From contig NC_091877.1 of the NCBI RefSeq assembly GCF_019399895.1, forward strand, positions 1,054,001 through 1,118,000: DNA of 64,000 nucleotides, given 5' to 3'. Origin of the DNA: Cardiocondyla obscurior. Its lineage: Eukaryota > Arthropoda > Insecta > Hymenoptera > Formicidae. This document shows positions 25,201-35,528 of the stretch, piece after piece; positions within the stretch are counted from its first letter, which is position 1, and each line of letters opens with the position of its first letter. The notes beneath the pieces are model-generated. The model searched no databases and had not been told where the DNA came from. It saw only the letters and a list, made by a program, of their open reading frames with translations. A program made the position numbers and the translations under genes.

Positions 25201-28200
25201 GGCGATACCTACAAAGTGACTTTCAAACGATCTCGGCAAGATCGCTTAAGAGAAAGTGAAACGCGATCGGACACGAAACGATTGAACACGCAACGACGAC
25301 GCAATCGGATGCCCGTCTCTTTATTTATACCCTCTAATGAGTAAACTATTAGACGGGAAGGGGGATGCTGAGAAAACGATTAGGTGATCGAATTAAATTT
25401 TCAGCGCACGTGGTGGCGAGGCCAGATTAAGATTTCACGCGACTTAAATTTTAAACTCGGATCGATGTTTCACGAGATGTCTCATTTTAATTGAGTTTCG
25501 ATACGAAACCTAACGCCGTAGATTAGCGAGTTGCGAAAAGATTTAAAGGTCTAACGACAGGTACGTGAAAAATCTATGGCAACCTTGGCCCTTACTACGA
25601 AATAACCGGGTAAGTTCCCGCGGTACGGAGTTCTCAACAATATTTCTTTCCGTATATACCGCGGATACGTCGGTGCTTTAACTTGAGCCATTTCTCGAGA
25701 AGGTAACGCTCCGTTGAGTAACGATTTTTTCACGCTCCGGCGAAAAAACACACGACCAGATGGTCGATCCAATAAATCTCTCTTCGCCGACAGTCCTTCG
25801 TAACTCTTTTAACTTATCCGCGGCTCGCATCCGTATCAATTTGCGGACGACAGCGAATAACGAATACCACGATCTTCCGCGGACTACTCGGGGGCTATCT
25901 GGATGAAGGAAAAAAAAAAAAAAGAGAATACCGACTATTAATTTGCGTCAAGTGCGCAAACCCGTATCTCTTAACTCGCTGGAAAAAAAAAAAAGAAAAA
26001 AAAAGCTCGGACTGGATTCTTCGGGGTTTCTAGCGTGCAGCTCTCGCGGACGACGTCATGAATTTCACGCGCGAAAGTAATGAAGAACAATGTTGGCCAC
26101 GTACGCGCGCGCGGAGCCATAAATATTCAGTTCGCCGGGGCGCGCCAACATTTTAACCCTCTGCTGATCACGCGGCGGGGTGTGTATTTTGACGTGCGGG
26201 ATTATATGGTGAGCTGCATTGAGCACAACCGGTCACCGAAAGTCCGATTAAATATTCATACGCCCGGTAATTGCCCGTTCTGCGATTCGAAATTGTCTCG
26301 TGGCAGAGAAAATGAGAGGGAGAAAAAAAAAAAGAAAAAAAAAACACACATTCCGTGCGGATAACGCTGGGTGGTCCTGTGATCTTTGCGACTCCCGACC
26401 GAGAGATTATTATCGTCAAAGGGTTCAATGTTTGAGGAATAAATTAAATTATGATAATGCTGTTTTTCAAACATTTCTCATTACGTTGAATTATTTCAAA
26501 AACAACTACTGCATTTCGCGGTGCTATTTTGTTTTCGCAAATGGGTTTGTAAACAATAATGCAGAATGCATAAATATTGGCAGATACGTAAAAGGAGCTC
26601 GAATAATTGCGAGCCAATACCAGGTGCTCCGCTACGATTATCTGAATCTTCAATTTTATTTTTTTTTGTCAATTGCGAAAGTCGAGTTATTTAAATATAG
26701 AGTGCAATTTTTAATTCATGAAAGAAACCATGCGCGCGCGATATTAAATTCATACATTAGTTAATTATATTAATTTTACTTACATTTGTGTTTTCCGGTT
26801 AGGTTGGGTCAAGTTATTTTCCGTCCGTCCGTCCGTCCGTCCGTCCTTCCTTCCTTCCTTCCTTCCTTCCTTCTGGTTGTAGTATCCTGGTTGTAGTATC
26901 CTGGTTGTAGTATCCTGGTGGTAGTATCCTGATTTATCTTGACGTGTTGTAGCACTTCAATTTAGGCAGCGCGGCGAACAATCAGATGTACAAATTTCCA
27001 CACTCGATATTCGTAGCGTCGTTTAATTGTTCGAATGAGAACCTCGGCCGCGACGAAGAAGACGGGCGAGGTGCAAGTCTCACATCCCAGCAATGGCGAT
27101 CGACGAAACCCGTTGAGAGAGACGGCGAATGAGACGGGCCGCGACACGAAATGTTTCCCGCGCACTTATCTTCTTTAAGTTCCTCCAAAGTCACTTGCCT
27201 GAAACGAGTTGAGAGCCTCGGTCGCGACGAAGAAGACGGGCGAGGTGCAGGACTCACACCCCGGCAATGGCGATCGACGAAACCCGTTGAGAGAGACGGC
27301 GAATGAGACGGGCCGCGACACGAAATGTTTCCCGCGCACTTATCTTCTTTAAGTTCCTCCAAAGTCACTTGTCTGAAACGAGTTGAGAGCCTCGGTCGCG
27401 ACGAAGAAGACGGGCGAGGTGCAGGACTCACACCCCGGCAATGGCGATCGACGAAACCCGTTGAGAGAGACGGCGAATGAGACGGGCCGCGACACGGAAT
27501 GTTCCCCGCGCACTTATCTTTCTCAAATTCATCCAAAGTCACTTGTCTGAAACGAGTTGAGAGCCTCGGCCGCGACGAAGAAGACGGGCGAGGTGCAGGT
27601 CTCACACCCCGGCAATGGCGATCGACGAAACCCGTTGAGAGAGACGGCGAATGAGACGGGCCGCGACACGGAATGTTTCCCGCGCACTTATCTTCCTGAA
27701 GTTCCTCCAGTCACTTGTCTGAAACAGGTTGAGAGCCTCGGTCGCGACGAAGAAGACGGTCGAGGTGCAGCTCTCACATCCTAGCAGTCGCAATCGACGA
27801 AACCCGTTGACGGAGGTGGCGAGTGAAGCGAGTCGAAAATGTCGGTCACTCGGTGCGCTCCGTCTGGTCCGTTCACGACGTAACCTGTCCTTTCCAAAGC
27901 GTTCCTTCGAATCACAAAACGAAGCACAGAACGATTAATAGACCGACACAAAAGTACAAGAATAATCGCTCGTTCCCGAGTCGACGACGTCGACATATAT
28001 TTCGTACGCGAAGCTTTTTATCCGCGGCCGAAAATACGCGTAATTGCGGAGCGATTAGTAACACATCCGCACGCCCGAGCCTCCGCAATTAGACTGAAGT
28101 GATCGTTCGAGATTTCGACCCTTAGAAGAAAAGAGACAGCCGCGACAAAAATGCATAAGAAGCGAATAATATTAATAAATCGTTAGATATACCCTTTAGA

Positions 28201-31200
28201 CGTTCATTTATCGTGAATATTAAACAATCTCAGTCATTATATCGGCACGGAACACGGGCCTCGTCACGGATTCCGGCACAGTAAGAGCGTCACTTTACTC
28301 TCAAGAAAACTATTGCGCATCGCGGCGCGCAGATTTTCGGCCAGCTGGCACGGGCCCGTCCCGAATCTCGGCACAGTACGAGGGTCACTTTACTCTCGAG
28401 AAAATTCACGCGCATCCGCCACGCGCAGATTCTCGGTCAGCCGGCACGGACTTCGACACCGGCAACAATTAAAACTAAATAAACCTAAAAATAAACCTAA
28501 TCGTAAAACTAATCATGAAAACTTTCTTATTCTATCGTCTGTAATCAAATTAATTCGCGGGTATATGCGAGCGCATATTTCAGAACGCCGCCGTGAAGGT
28601 TTATAACTAAATTAAATAAAGACGACGAAAAATTAAACATTGCTAGTTTAAATTTAATATTTAACGCCCTCGTAAAGATTCGAAGAATCTGTGATACTAA
28701 AGTTTGTTCACGGCGTACAATACGGCCGCATTCTATTTCGCCACCTAACACCATCATTTCGCTCGCGGTATAAACGAAACGGCGGGAAATAAAACGCCTT
28801 TTCAGATCCCTTTATCTCGTTAATCTTGTCACGCTTTACGCCTTCGAGATACAAAGCATAACAGGGGGAGAAAAGGGAGGTGTGGGAGGGAAAACGGGAG
28901 AAAGCGATGGGAGAGGTGCTTATTGCGCGCGTTGAATCTTTCCTTAGCTACGGACATACCCCACCGTTCAAACTTGGCAATGTCAAGACCGATAAATAAG
29001 ACTCGCAATCTTTCCCGCCAGTCACGGTACAATGGGAGCAAAAAATCGTAAGGCGTATCAGGTGCGAGACAAGATTGCAACAGGGAAACTTACACCTGGT
29101 GCGCTTGGAAATTCGACTCCGGTTCACCCCCAGCGCGGCGGTCAGACGCGGATGTTTTCCCGATATTTTTCCGGATTTCCTCCCAACGCTCTCCCACCCC
29201 GTGAACACACACAATCCACGATACGAAACAAATGTCAAACGTATTGGCGTGTTTGCCGGACAATCAATTCCTAATTTTTTCGATTGTAAATAAATAAATT
29301 TTAAATGAGGAGAAACAACGGCACTTTTTTCGCGATTTAAATAGTGAAGAGTTGTTGAAAAAAAAAAAAAAATACAATTTATTGCGAACTATCTTTCACT
29401 GGAATGCACCTCGATGCAAATTTGATTCTCGCCGGAGAAATATTTATTTCGAATTCGTAAAAAAAAATGTGAACAATTTCCAATCGATGCGAGTTACGAA
29501 TGACACCATCGCTGGCACGGCCACTCACGTTAAAATAAGTTGTTCACTTGTGTGTAGTCGTACTTTTTTTTTATATACTACATATATAATTTTACGCACG
29601 TTGCGAGTACCTGGCGGAGATCAACGAACACGACCCGGGGAAAAAATTAATTACTACCGATAAAAGGATCCGTCGCGTTCGGGCGGCTCTAACAGCGATT
29701 CCTGGATGCGCGATACGTCGCGTTGCGTGACACCGATGCTTATCGAATCAATGACAACGCGTGCACGTGCGCAACGCACGCGCGAATAGCCGCGATAAAG
29801 ACCGGCGATGTAAACGGCAATCTCATTCGGCCGGTTCACTCATTAGCCGGCTTAATTTAAGACACCGTCGGAATTTTAAACATCGGCGAACATCGGCGCG
29901 ATAACGTAATCATCGAATCCTGGTTTTGACCCGCGTGCGAAAGCAGAATTAATTAATGGCATGAGCGAGCGCCATGTTCACGAAAGCAAAGCGTCATCAC
30001 TCGTTCTTCTTTTTCCACCTCGATTGTATTATTTTACAAAAGCATCCGGTATGATTAGAAGGCACGTGTGTGCGGAAAGAATTTCGGCAAACGCGTCTCG
30101 CGCGCCCCGCTTCATTATTGCACAGCGCGCTCGACCACAATTACGGCATGGAACGCTTGGTTGTTTGCAATTCGGTCGTAACAAACTTTGTAGTACGCGG
30201 AATGATCCGGACATTTTTCTCTTCCCTCCTCTCTTCCCCCTCTAAAATAAAAACTTTAGCGAGCTCACGATTTTTTTTTTTGTTTCCCTTCTTTTGCGAA
30301 AATTGATTCCGGAATATATTACCGAGCTTTCAATTTGCGTGACGCACGAATCTCGGCAATTGTGCTTCAAATTAAATCCCTTTTCAATTAAAATCCGCGA
30401 AACCTTGGCCCCGAGCAAGGCACCCATCCAGAAATGAAAAATTTTCCAATTAAAAAAAACCAACACTCTCCTCGGTTTAGAATACAACTATTTATGGGTG
30501 AAAGAGATTGCCAGTCTAGGTCGTTCGGTTATATGTGCCGCGTATTTGTGTTACGTTGCCCGTACGTTTAAAGGTTCGCTATACGTTTTGAGAAAAGAAA
30601 CACGCGCGGAGAAAGTACATTGTCGAAGAAATTTCAACGTCTCAAAGGTCGTTGCAATTTTAAAACGGCATACGTGAGCCCGCGCTCGACACGGTTCTTT
30701 GGTTATCAATTATTCGCCGAAGTCGATATCGAAGTCACGGCGCCTTTCAGCTCTTCGACATGCAATCGCGGGTTCTAGGAAGAACATTCCGTTCTATTAG
30801 ATCAATTCATTTTCGCCGTGTTTCTCCGCTAAAGCACGTCGCGTAAACGTATATAAACGCACGAATATAACAGAATACAGGAAATACGTCCGAAAAGAAA
30901 TGTGTTTATAATGTTTCCCCGCGATCTCCCTTCGGTTACCGAATGAAATGCCGAACGAGCGCGCCCGCGAGATGCAGATATTATTCTCGTTAAGCGCACC
31001 GAATATGAATCACATTGTATGATTCAAAAAGCGCTCATTACCGTGAATCACGTGTGACTCACTGTCGACAAACTTTGCTGCACTCATTACGCATACGAAT
31101 ATTATCGTCGAATTGATCGCGCGTCGCGTGCTACGTTGAAGATTGAAATTGTAGCTCGGCGCAACATCGTGATCGTACCGAGGAGCTCCCGCGGAAGTAT

Positions 31201-34200
31201 CTCTCTCTCTCTATCTCTCTTTCGTCAAGCGTCATGAGCCCCACGTGAATTCGCCAAGTTTCCCACGCAGCTGCAATTGCAGCTGTGCGGGCTGAAAACG
31301 GGGGTGGAGTCCAGATCCCGCAGGGTCCACTTGCGCGGCGCGCAATCCTCCCGCAAACTACAATCCGAAATCTTTTGCAGGCGTCGTCGTCGTCGTTGTC
31401 GCCCTACGCATGACGTCTCTGCAGATACCGGAGCACGTCGTGCTGAATGAGACGGTGCGCATGCAGTGCAACTTCAACTTGGACAAAGAGCTATTGTACT
31501 CCGTGAAGTGGTACAAGGACGGCCACGAATTTTATCGCTACACGCCCCGAGACGCGCCCATGGTGGTAACGTTCCCGCTGCCGGGCGTAAACGTAAACGT
31601 GAGTACGAGCTTGTGCGAGGGACGTTTAGAATACCGGCGAACGGAATCCTGGCCTTTGCCACCTGACAGTGCTCAAACCGGAGAACGGTCAGGCGAGATC
31701 TTTTCTTCACGCGAGGCGTAATATTCTGCCGTTTGCACGCGGTCGAGACACTTACCGCGAAAGTTTATCGGATAACATACATCGTTCCCGAGGTATTGAT
31801 ATAAATTTGCTATATTAAAGCCTCTTCGGTGGCGCAAACTTGATTCGCTTTAATGTTTTATTCGAATTAACGGCGAGCGGAGTCGCGCGATGCTCGAGCG
31901 CGGAAGAAAGAGTAATAGCTTTTTTAATTCCCTTTTTTTTTTTTCTCCCCTACCCGTCTACGTTTAAACGTACAGGCATGCATAATGCGTCTTGTACATC
32001 CTTTACTACGCGAGGAGCTTTTTGCTCGATCCCGATAGAATCTGGTTTGTTCGCTACGCTGTGCATCGCGCAGGCCCCGGCGTCACGCTCGATCGGGCGC
32101 AGCAGCTTGTAATCGCGAATTTGCATTCAGAGGGACGAGTCCACCGAGAGTTCGGTTGTCTTGAACAACGTGAATCTGACGAGCTCGGGGAGGTATCGGT
32201 GCGAGGTGTCGGGTGAAGCTCCCGCCTTTGAGACGGTCTCTGATCACGGGGACATGACTGTAGTCGGTAAGTATTGTCATGGAAAATAAACGCGAGCGTG
32301 TTCGATTAAGCCGGGGAAAAATCCTGAAAAGGGCTGAAGACAGCTTTTCATTTCGAGCCCCACCCCCCCGCGATCGCATTGACTCGGCGTTACTGATAAA
32401 AATCTAAATCTACAAACGCTTCGAGACACCGAAGGTTTTTTATTCCTCGAATAAACTGCGTTAGGGCGCGACGGTTACTCGGACGTAATTTGCGAGAGGC
32501 GAAACTAGATAAATGAATACGTACAGTAAATGCGCGCGGTAAGATAAGGGGGAATCTAATCCGAGGGTACGACAATAGCACTAGAAAGGGTCGTGGCAAC
32601 GTTTCAGTTCTACCTAACGAAGGACCGAAGATAACCGGTGGTCGTTCCAAGTATCAGGTGGGCGATGTCGTTCACATGAACTGCACGTCGGCACCTTCTA
32701 AACCACCTGCGCTATTGTCCTGGTTCATCAACGACGAGCCGGTAAGTGAGACACTTAAATTGTCGACGAAATAATTGTAACCTTTGTTTCACGCTTCGCT
32801 AAACTTTTCCAACCGACGCGACGAAATGCGTACTCGAAAAGAATGAGTGGGATGAAAAGAAAGCGGGAAAAAAGATAGAAAGAAATTGAGTACAACGAAG
32901 TTGCGGTATATACAATTTGCTAAATAAATCGAAGCATGTTATTTCGTTCTGTGTTCATTGAAAAAAAAAAATATATATGCGTACGCGTGCCGCGTGTATT
33001 TATTTGCTTTAATCTCGGGAATTATTTCTCGATAATGTTCTAATTAAACATTTATTTTGATAAAGCACTAGTCACCGTTATCAATTAAAGGTGAAACGTC
33101 GACTGTCTCTCGTATCAACGTTGGATATCGATCTCTGACGTTCTTGTATTTTCCATTCATCTGATCCCATTTATGTATCGTTAATATTTACGAAGCTGCG
33201 TCTTTTTTTTTTTTTTTATAGAAAATTCGTTACCGCGTTATATTCCAGTAAAATTTTTCGACCTGCGGACGCGTAGCTTAACCGAATTAAAGATTAACTT
33301 TAAAATAACTTTATCTCCGCAGTGCGCGCGTTTGCTGATGAATGTTATTATCATTATCGTGCGATAATTAGAATCTTGCTTCGGCGCTTCATGCAATTTT
33401 GCGTAATTGGTTTCACGAAAAAATTTGCATCCGGGATCAAAAGAGCGCAATCTCTCGTTCTTAATTGTTTTCAAATTGCATTCTACAGAATCGCGTATCT
33501 GTTTTCTATCTTCCACGCGCCTAATTGGTGCCGTCGATGCCTGCGTAATCCAGGTCGCGAGTCTACGTCCCAAATAAAAATGTACTTAATTGCTCGATCC
33601 CATCAATCCCCTCACCTACCTCCCTTCCCGTCTGTATCATCCACGCGGAGCATCTCGATTTTTCGCCACAATAAAATTATGCCTCTCGCAAATCATTGTA
33701 AAGACGCGGCGCATCGTCTTTCAGGCCAGCACCGACTATTTGACAGGGCCTAACATCGTCAACGAGGGAAACGGTCTGGAGACCGCGAGGCTCGGTTTGA
33801 AATTCCGTGTCGCGAACAAGCACTTCAGGCGGGGCGACATGAAGCTAAAGTGCTTGGCCACAATAGCCACGGTCTATCTACAGAGCAACGAGGAGAGCGT
33901 GGAGGGCGACGAGAGCATTCTGAAAACGCCTATAATGGAGAGCCGCGAGACCCGGGCACAGAGCCACACTCGCGAGGACCTGACGAACGGTAAGCCAGCC
34001 CCCCTTCGGATATCGCCTCCGTTACTTTCCTACCCCGCACGCCGCCCGCAATTGCGCAACGTTCCCCCGTTATCGATTAACCCTCCCAAATGCTGAATTC
34101 AACTTTTACCCTGTCTAAAAGTTCGCGGCGAGAGTTAAAATAATTAAGGTCCGGTGCACCGGCGTTGATTATTGGTATAACCGTAATTACCAGGAATCGA

Positions 34201-35528
34201 AGCTATAGCCCTGTAGTTTCCGTTACGGGGGATGAAACGTGTATTCAATTAAAGAGTTACCACCCCTCGCGCTGCTACTTCTCGCGTCACTTAGCACTTC
34301 TTCTCTCGCTGCATTCTTCACCACGTTCGTGCGTTCACGACTCTCTTTCGAACCCCCTTGCGCTTCTGCGGTTCGCAGTCGCGGTGAATCATCGATTGCA
34401 AACAGGGGTGTGGGCGATGAAAAATTCACTTAGATCGAGCCGTCGGTTATGAACTCTCAATACTTGAAGCCCGGTAAATTATTCCGTTGTCAGATTTGAG
34501 CAGCAAAGAGCAGAGCGATCGCCGCACCCTCGTACCGAAATATTACGGCCAATTTTTTTTGTTCCACTCGACGCGTGCGGTTTTTCGAGAGCTTCACGTC
34601 GACCGGAAAAACATTGCGCGTAATTCCGCAGTCCGCGCGTACACGTGTGCGATTAATTCGCCGCGGTAAAGAACTTTTTTGCTTTCCGTTGGAAATATTT
34701 CGCGATCTAAACCGATTGTAAATATGCATATGCTCCGCGCCATGCGCCGAATTTTCAAGCGCTGCAACTCTCGCAGATATTATTTGTCTCGAGATGAAGA
34801 GTAATCCTTAAACGCGACGGTATACTTCCGTAATATTGCGCGAGGCGACTTCGTTTCCGGACACCGAAAAGTGTCCGGCCCCAGCTCAAGTAATGAGGAG
34901 TCTCGGATTAATGCCCCAAGTATTAAAACGTATCCCCGTAATCGTGTATGCGGCATTAATCACAACGGGAACTAATTACTCGATGCTCTAATCCGCGATA
35001 GCGCTATCGCCCGGGTCCCGCAATAAAAACTGATTAATTACAGCCACACTGTATTCAAATCCTGAACTAAATTACGGCAAGAACGAGGGCTTCGCGAAAT
35101 GAATACGGGGGATATAGCTCGGCGTCCGAATTAACCGTTAAGGGATGTATATCGCAAATTCGCTAGTCCTCCCCGCGAGTCCGCATCTTGCGCAAGTGCA
35201 TTGTCAACAGCCGCATTTTACTCGCGAAGCTGCACTCCCGGGCGTTTTGCGCGAGCACGGTCTTTTCAATTAAAAAAAAATTCTTCAAGGCTTTATCAGC
35301 GATCCAATTCTTCGACGTCAGAGAGAATTCCGGTGTCAAAGCTTCATCCGAACCCAGGATATTTTCACTCTCGCGAACAAAGGCAATTAGCGACTTTACA
35401 AGGTGAAAGATAATGAAAAGAGAAGCTAACGAAAGTTCGTCTTTAATGTTCCAGGATCCGCAAGTGTTGCAGTCCAATGGACGATCCTAGTCGTCGCCCT
35501 GATCACATCGATCGCAGCCGCGCGATAA
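16147..35528 (+). CDS. Beaten-path (Beat) family immunoglobulin-superfamily protein, 298 aa
   Basis: Spliced from 16147-16216, 31381-31598, 32131-32266, 32608-32741, 33725-33989 and 35455-35528. All introns are GT-AG, phases are compatible, and the total is 897 nt including TAA. Residues 1-24 are a hydrophobic signal peptide. Ig domain 1 has Cys53, Trp67 and Cys120 (the YRCEVSGEAP signature is typical of Beat proteins). Ig domain 2 has Cys167, Trp180 and Cys229. Residues 277-298 are hydrophobic with no cytoplasmic tail, which suggests a GPI anchor or a short membrane anchor. N-glycosylation sequons are at Asn46, 111, 166 and 274. Beat proteins of Drosophila act in axon guidance and bind Sidestep-family receptors; the motor-axon role is family knowledge, not shown here. 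The sequence resembles the short Beat-II/V-type members more than Beat-Ia, which has a Cys-rich C-terminus, but I do not assign a paralogue. Confidence 0.93.
17575..18185. repeat. Diverged direct duplication inside intron 1
   Basis: The stretches at about 17,575-17,780 and 18,028-18,185 share ordered blocks: TTAATTAAAACA(C/T)TCG, CGAGTTTG, a GTTTG(C/T)(G/A)AATCG block, GGTCGG(C/T)GGT, CAAAC...ATT(G/A)TCGTTCGG, and TTGCCC near the end. The first copy has expanded GGC/GAC triplets. Neither copy has a convincing open frame. Confidence 0.5.
22137..22169. repeat. (TTCC)n microsatellite
   Basis: Seven to eight TTCC units in intron 1 of the Beat-family gene. The same tetranucleotide occurs in the repeat element at 26.8 kb, but here without its flanks. 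Confidence 0.85.
23554..23573. repeat. (CT)n microsatellite
   Basis: A short CT dinucleotide run within intron 1 of the Beat-family gene. It appears to be non-coding. Confidence 0.75.
26820..26932. repeat. GTCC/TTCC microsatellite and 14-bp minisatellite
   Basis: About six GTCC units run into about seven TTCC units, then four units of CTGGTTGTAGTATC. The inverted counterpart, GGATACTACAACCA followed by GGAA units, lies at 49,174-49,306. This is part of the repeat element. Confidence 0.85.
27037..27830 (-). repeat. 174-bp tandem repeat, five units, frame-preserving
   Basis: Units start at about 27,037, 27,211, 27,385, 27,559 and 27,731, so the period is 174, 174, 174 and 172 bp. Each unit starts near GAGAGCCTCGGTCGCGACGA. 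The three 174-bp steps equal 58 codons, so a - strand frame stays open through 27,605-26,982 with a 58-residue repeat rich in Pro, Ser and Arg (RPSSSSRPRLSTRFRQVTLE is the core). The last unit, two bases shorter, breaks the frame, and a TAG interrupts the upstream extension. The same peptide pattern is readable in the single unit of copy 2. No known domain is recognised. Confidence 0.85.
28254..28445. repeat. Tandem pair of a ~96-bp unit
   Basis: Two adjacent units begin with CACGGGCC and share GGCACAGTA, G(C/G)GTCACTTTACTCTC and GCGCAGATT(T/C)TCGG in the same order, ending at AGC(T/C)GG. They sit just outside the right end of the repeat element. Non-coding as far as I can see. Confidence 0.7.
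31381..32266 (+). CDS. Beat-family gene, exons 2 and 3 (Ig domain 1)
   Basis: Exon 2 is 31381-31598 (acceptor TTTTGCAG, donor GTGAGTAC, ends in phase 0). Exon 3 is 32131-32266 (acceptor GCATTCAG, donor GTAAGTAT, ends in phase 1). Exon 2 opens with a GTC triplet run that codes for six valines, then LQIPEHVVLNETVRMQCNF and the SVKWYKDGHEFYRYTPRD block, a hallmark of the first Beat Ig domain. Exon 3 carries the second half of the domain with GRYRCEVSGEAP and the linker up to DMTVV. The paired cysteines are residues 53 and 120. Frames that read past the exon 2 donor are intronic. Confidence 0.93.
32608..33989 (+). CDS. Beat-family gene, exons 4 and 5 (Ig domain 2)
   Basis: Exon 4 is 32608-32741 (acceptor CGTTTCAG, donor GTAAGTGA). 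Exon 5 is 33725-33989 (acceptor CTTTCAG, donor GTAAGCCA). They code for residues 142-274: the ITGGRSKYQVGDVVHMNCTS strand with Cys167, then LLSWFINDEP with Trp180, then GLETARLGLKFRVANKHF and GDMKLKCLATIATVY with Cys229. The final part of exon 5 is hydrophilic and charged, a stalk before the C-terminal hydrophobic segment. Confidence 0.93.
35455..35528 (+). CDS. Beat-family gene, last coding exon (hydrophobic C-terminus)
   Basis: The acceptor is TTAATGTTCCAG. The exon completes Gly275 and codes for SASVAVQWTILVVALITSIA, then AAR and TAA. A short hydrophobic end directly before the stop, preceded by small residues (NGSAS), fits a GPI-anchor signal better than a transmembrane receptor with a tail. 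That reading is inference. Confidence 0.88.

Larger units (their letters stand above)
26775..28091 (-). mobile_element. Undescribed ~1.3-kb repeat element, copy 1
   Basis: This segment and 48,439-49,359 are inverted copies of one element. Shared landmarks, in order on the + strand here: TTACTTACATTT, TTTTCCGGTTAGGTTGGGT, a GTCC/TTCC microsatellite, CTGGTTGTAGTATC minisatellite units, the 174-bp repeat unit (five copies here, one in copy 2), and a right end with AATACGCGTAATTGCGGAGCG and CTCCGCAATTA. No terminal inverted repeats, target-site duplication, transposase or reverse transcriptase are visible, so it is non-autonomous or too decayed to classify. Strand is given as that of its conserved open frame. 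Internal minisatellites are common in Helitron-like elements, but the end motifs do not fit clearly. Confidence 0.7.
16217..31380 (+). other. Intron 1 of the Beat-family gene (15.2 kb)
   Basis: A GT-AG intron of about 15,164 bp that separates the signal-peptide exon from the Ig exons. I find no other coding exon in it on either strand. It contains a diverged direct duplication (17.6-18.2 kb), microsatellites, a ~1.3-kb repeat element with a 174-bp tandem array (26.8-28.1 kb), a ~96-bp tandem pair (28.25-28.45 kb) and many long A/T runs. Much of 17-24 kb is CpG-rich and could hold enhancers, but no specific site can be supported by eye. Confidence 0.8.

Noticed and set aside
26982..27605. The 207-codon frame through the 174-bp array as a host gene
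   Set aside because: It is explained by the tandem array of the repeat element, is broken at both ends, and shows no host domain. It is kept as an element feature and a finding, not as a gene.
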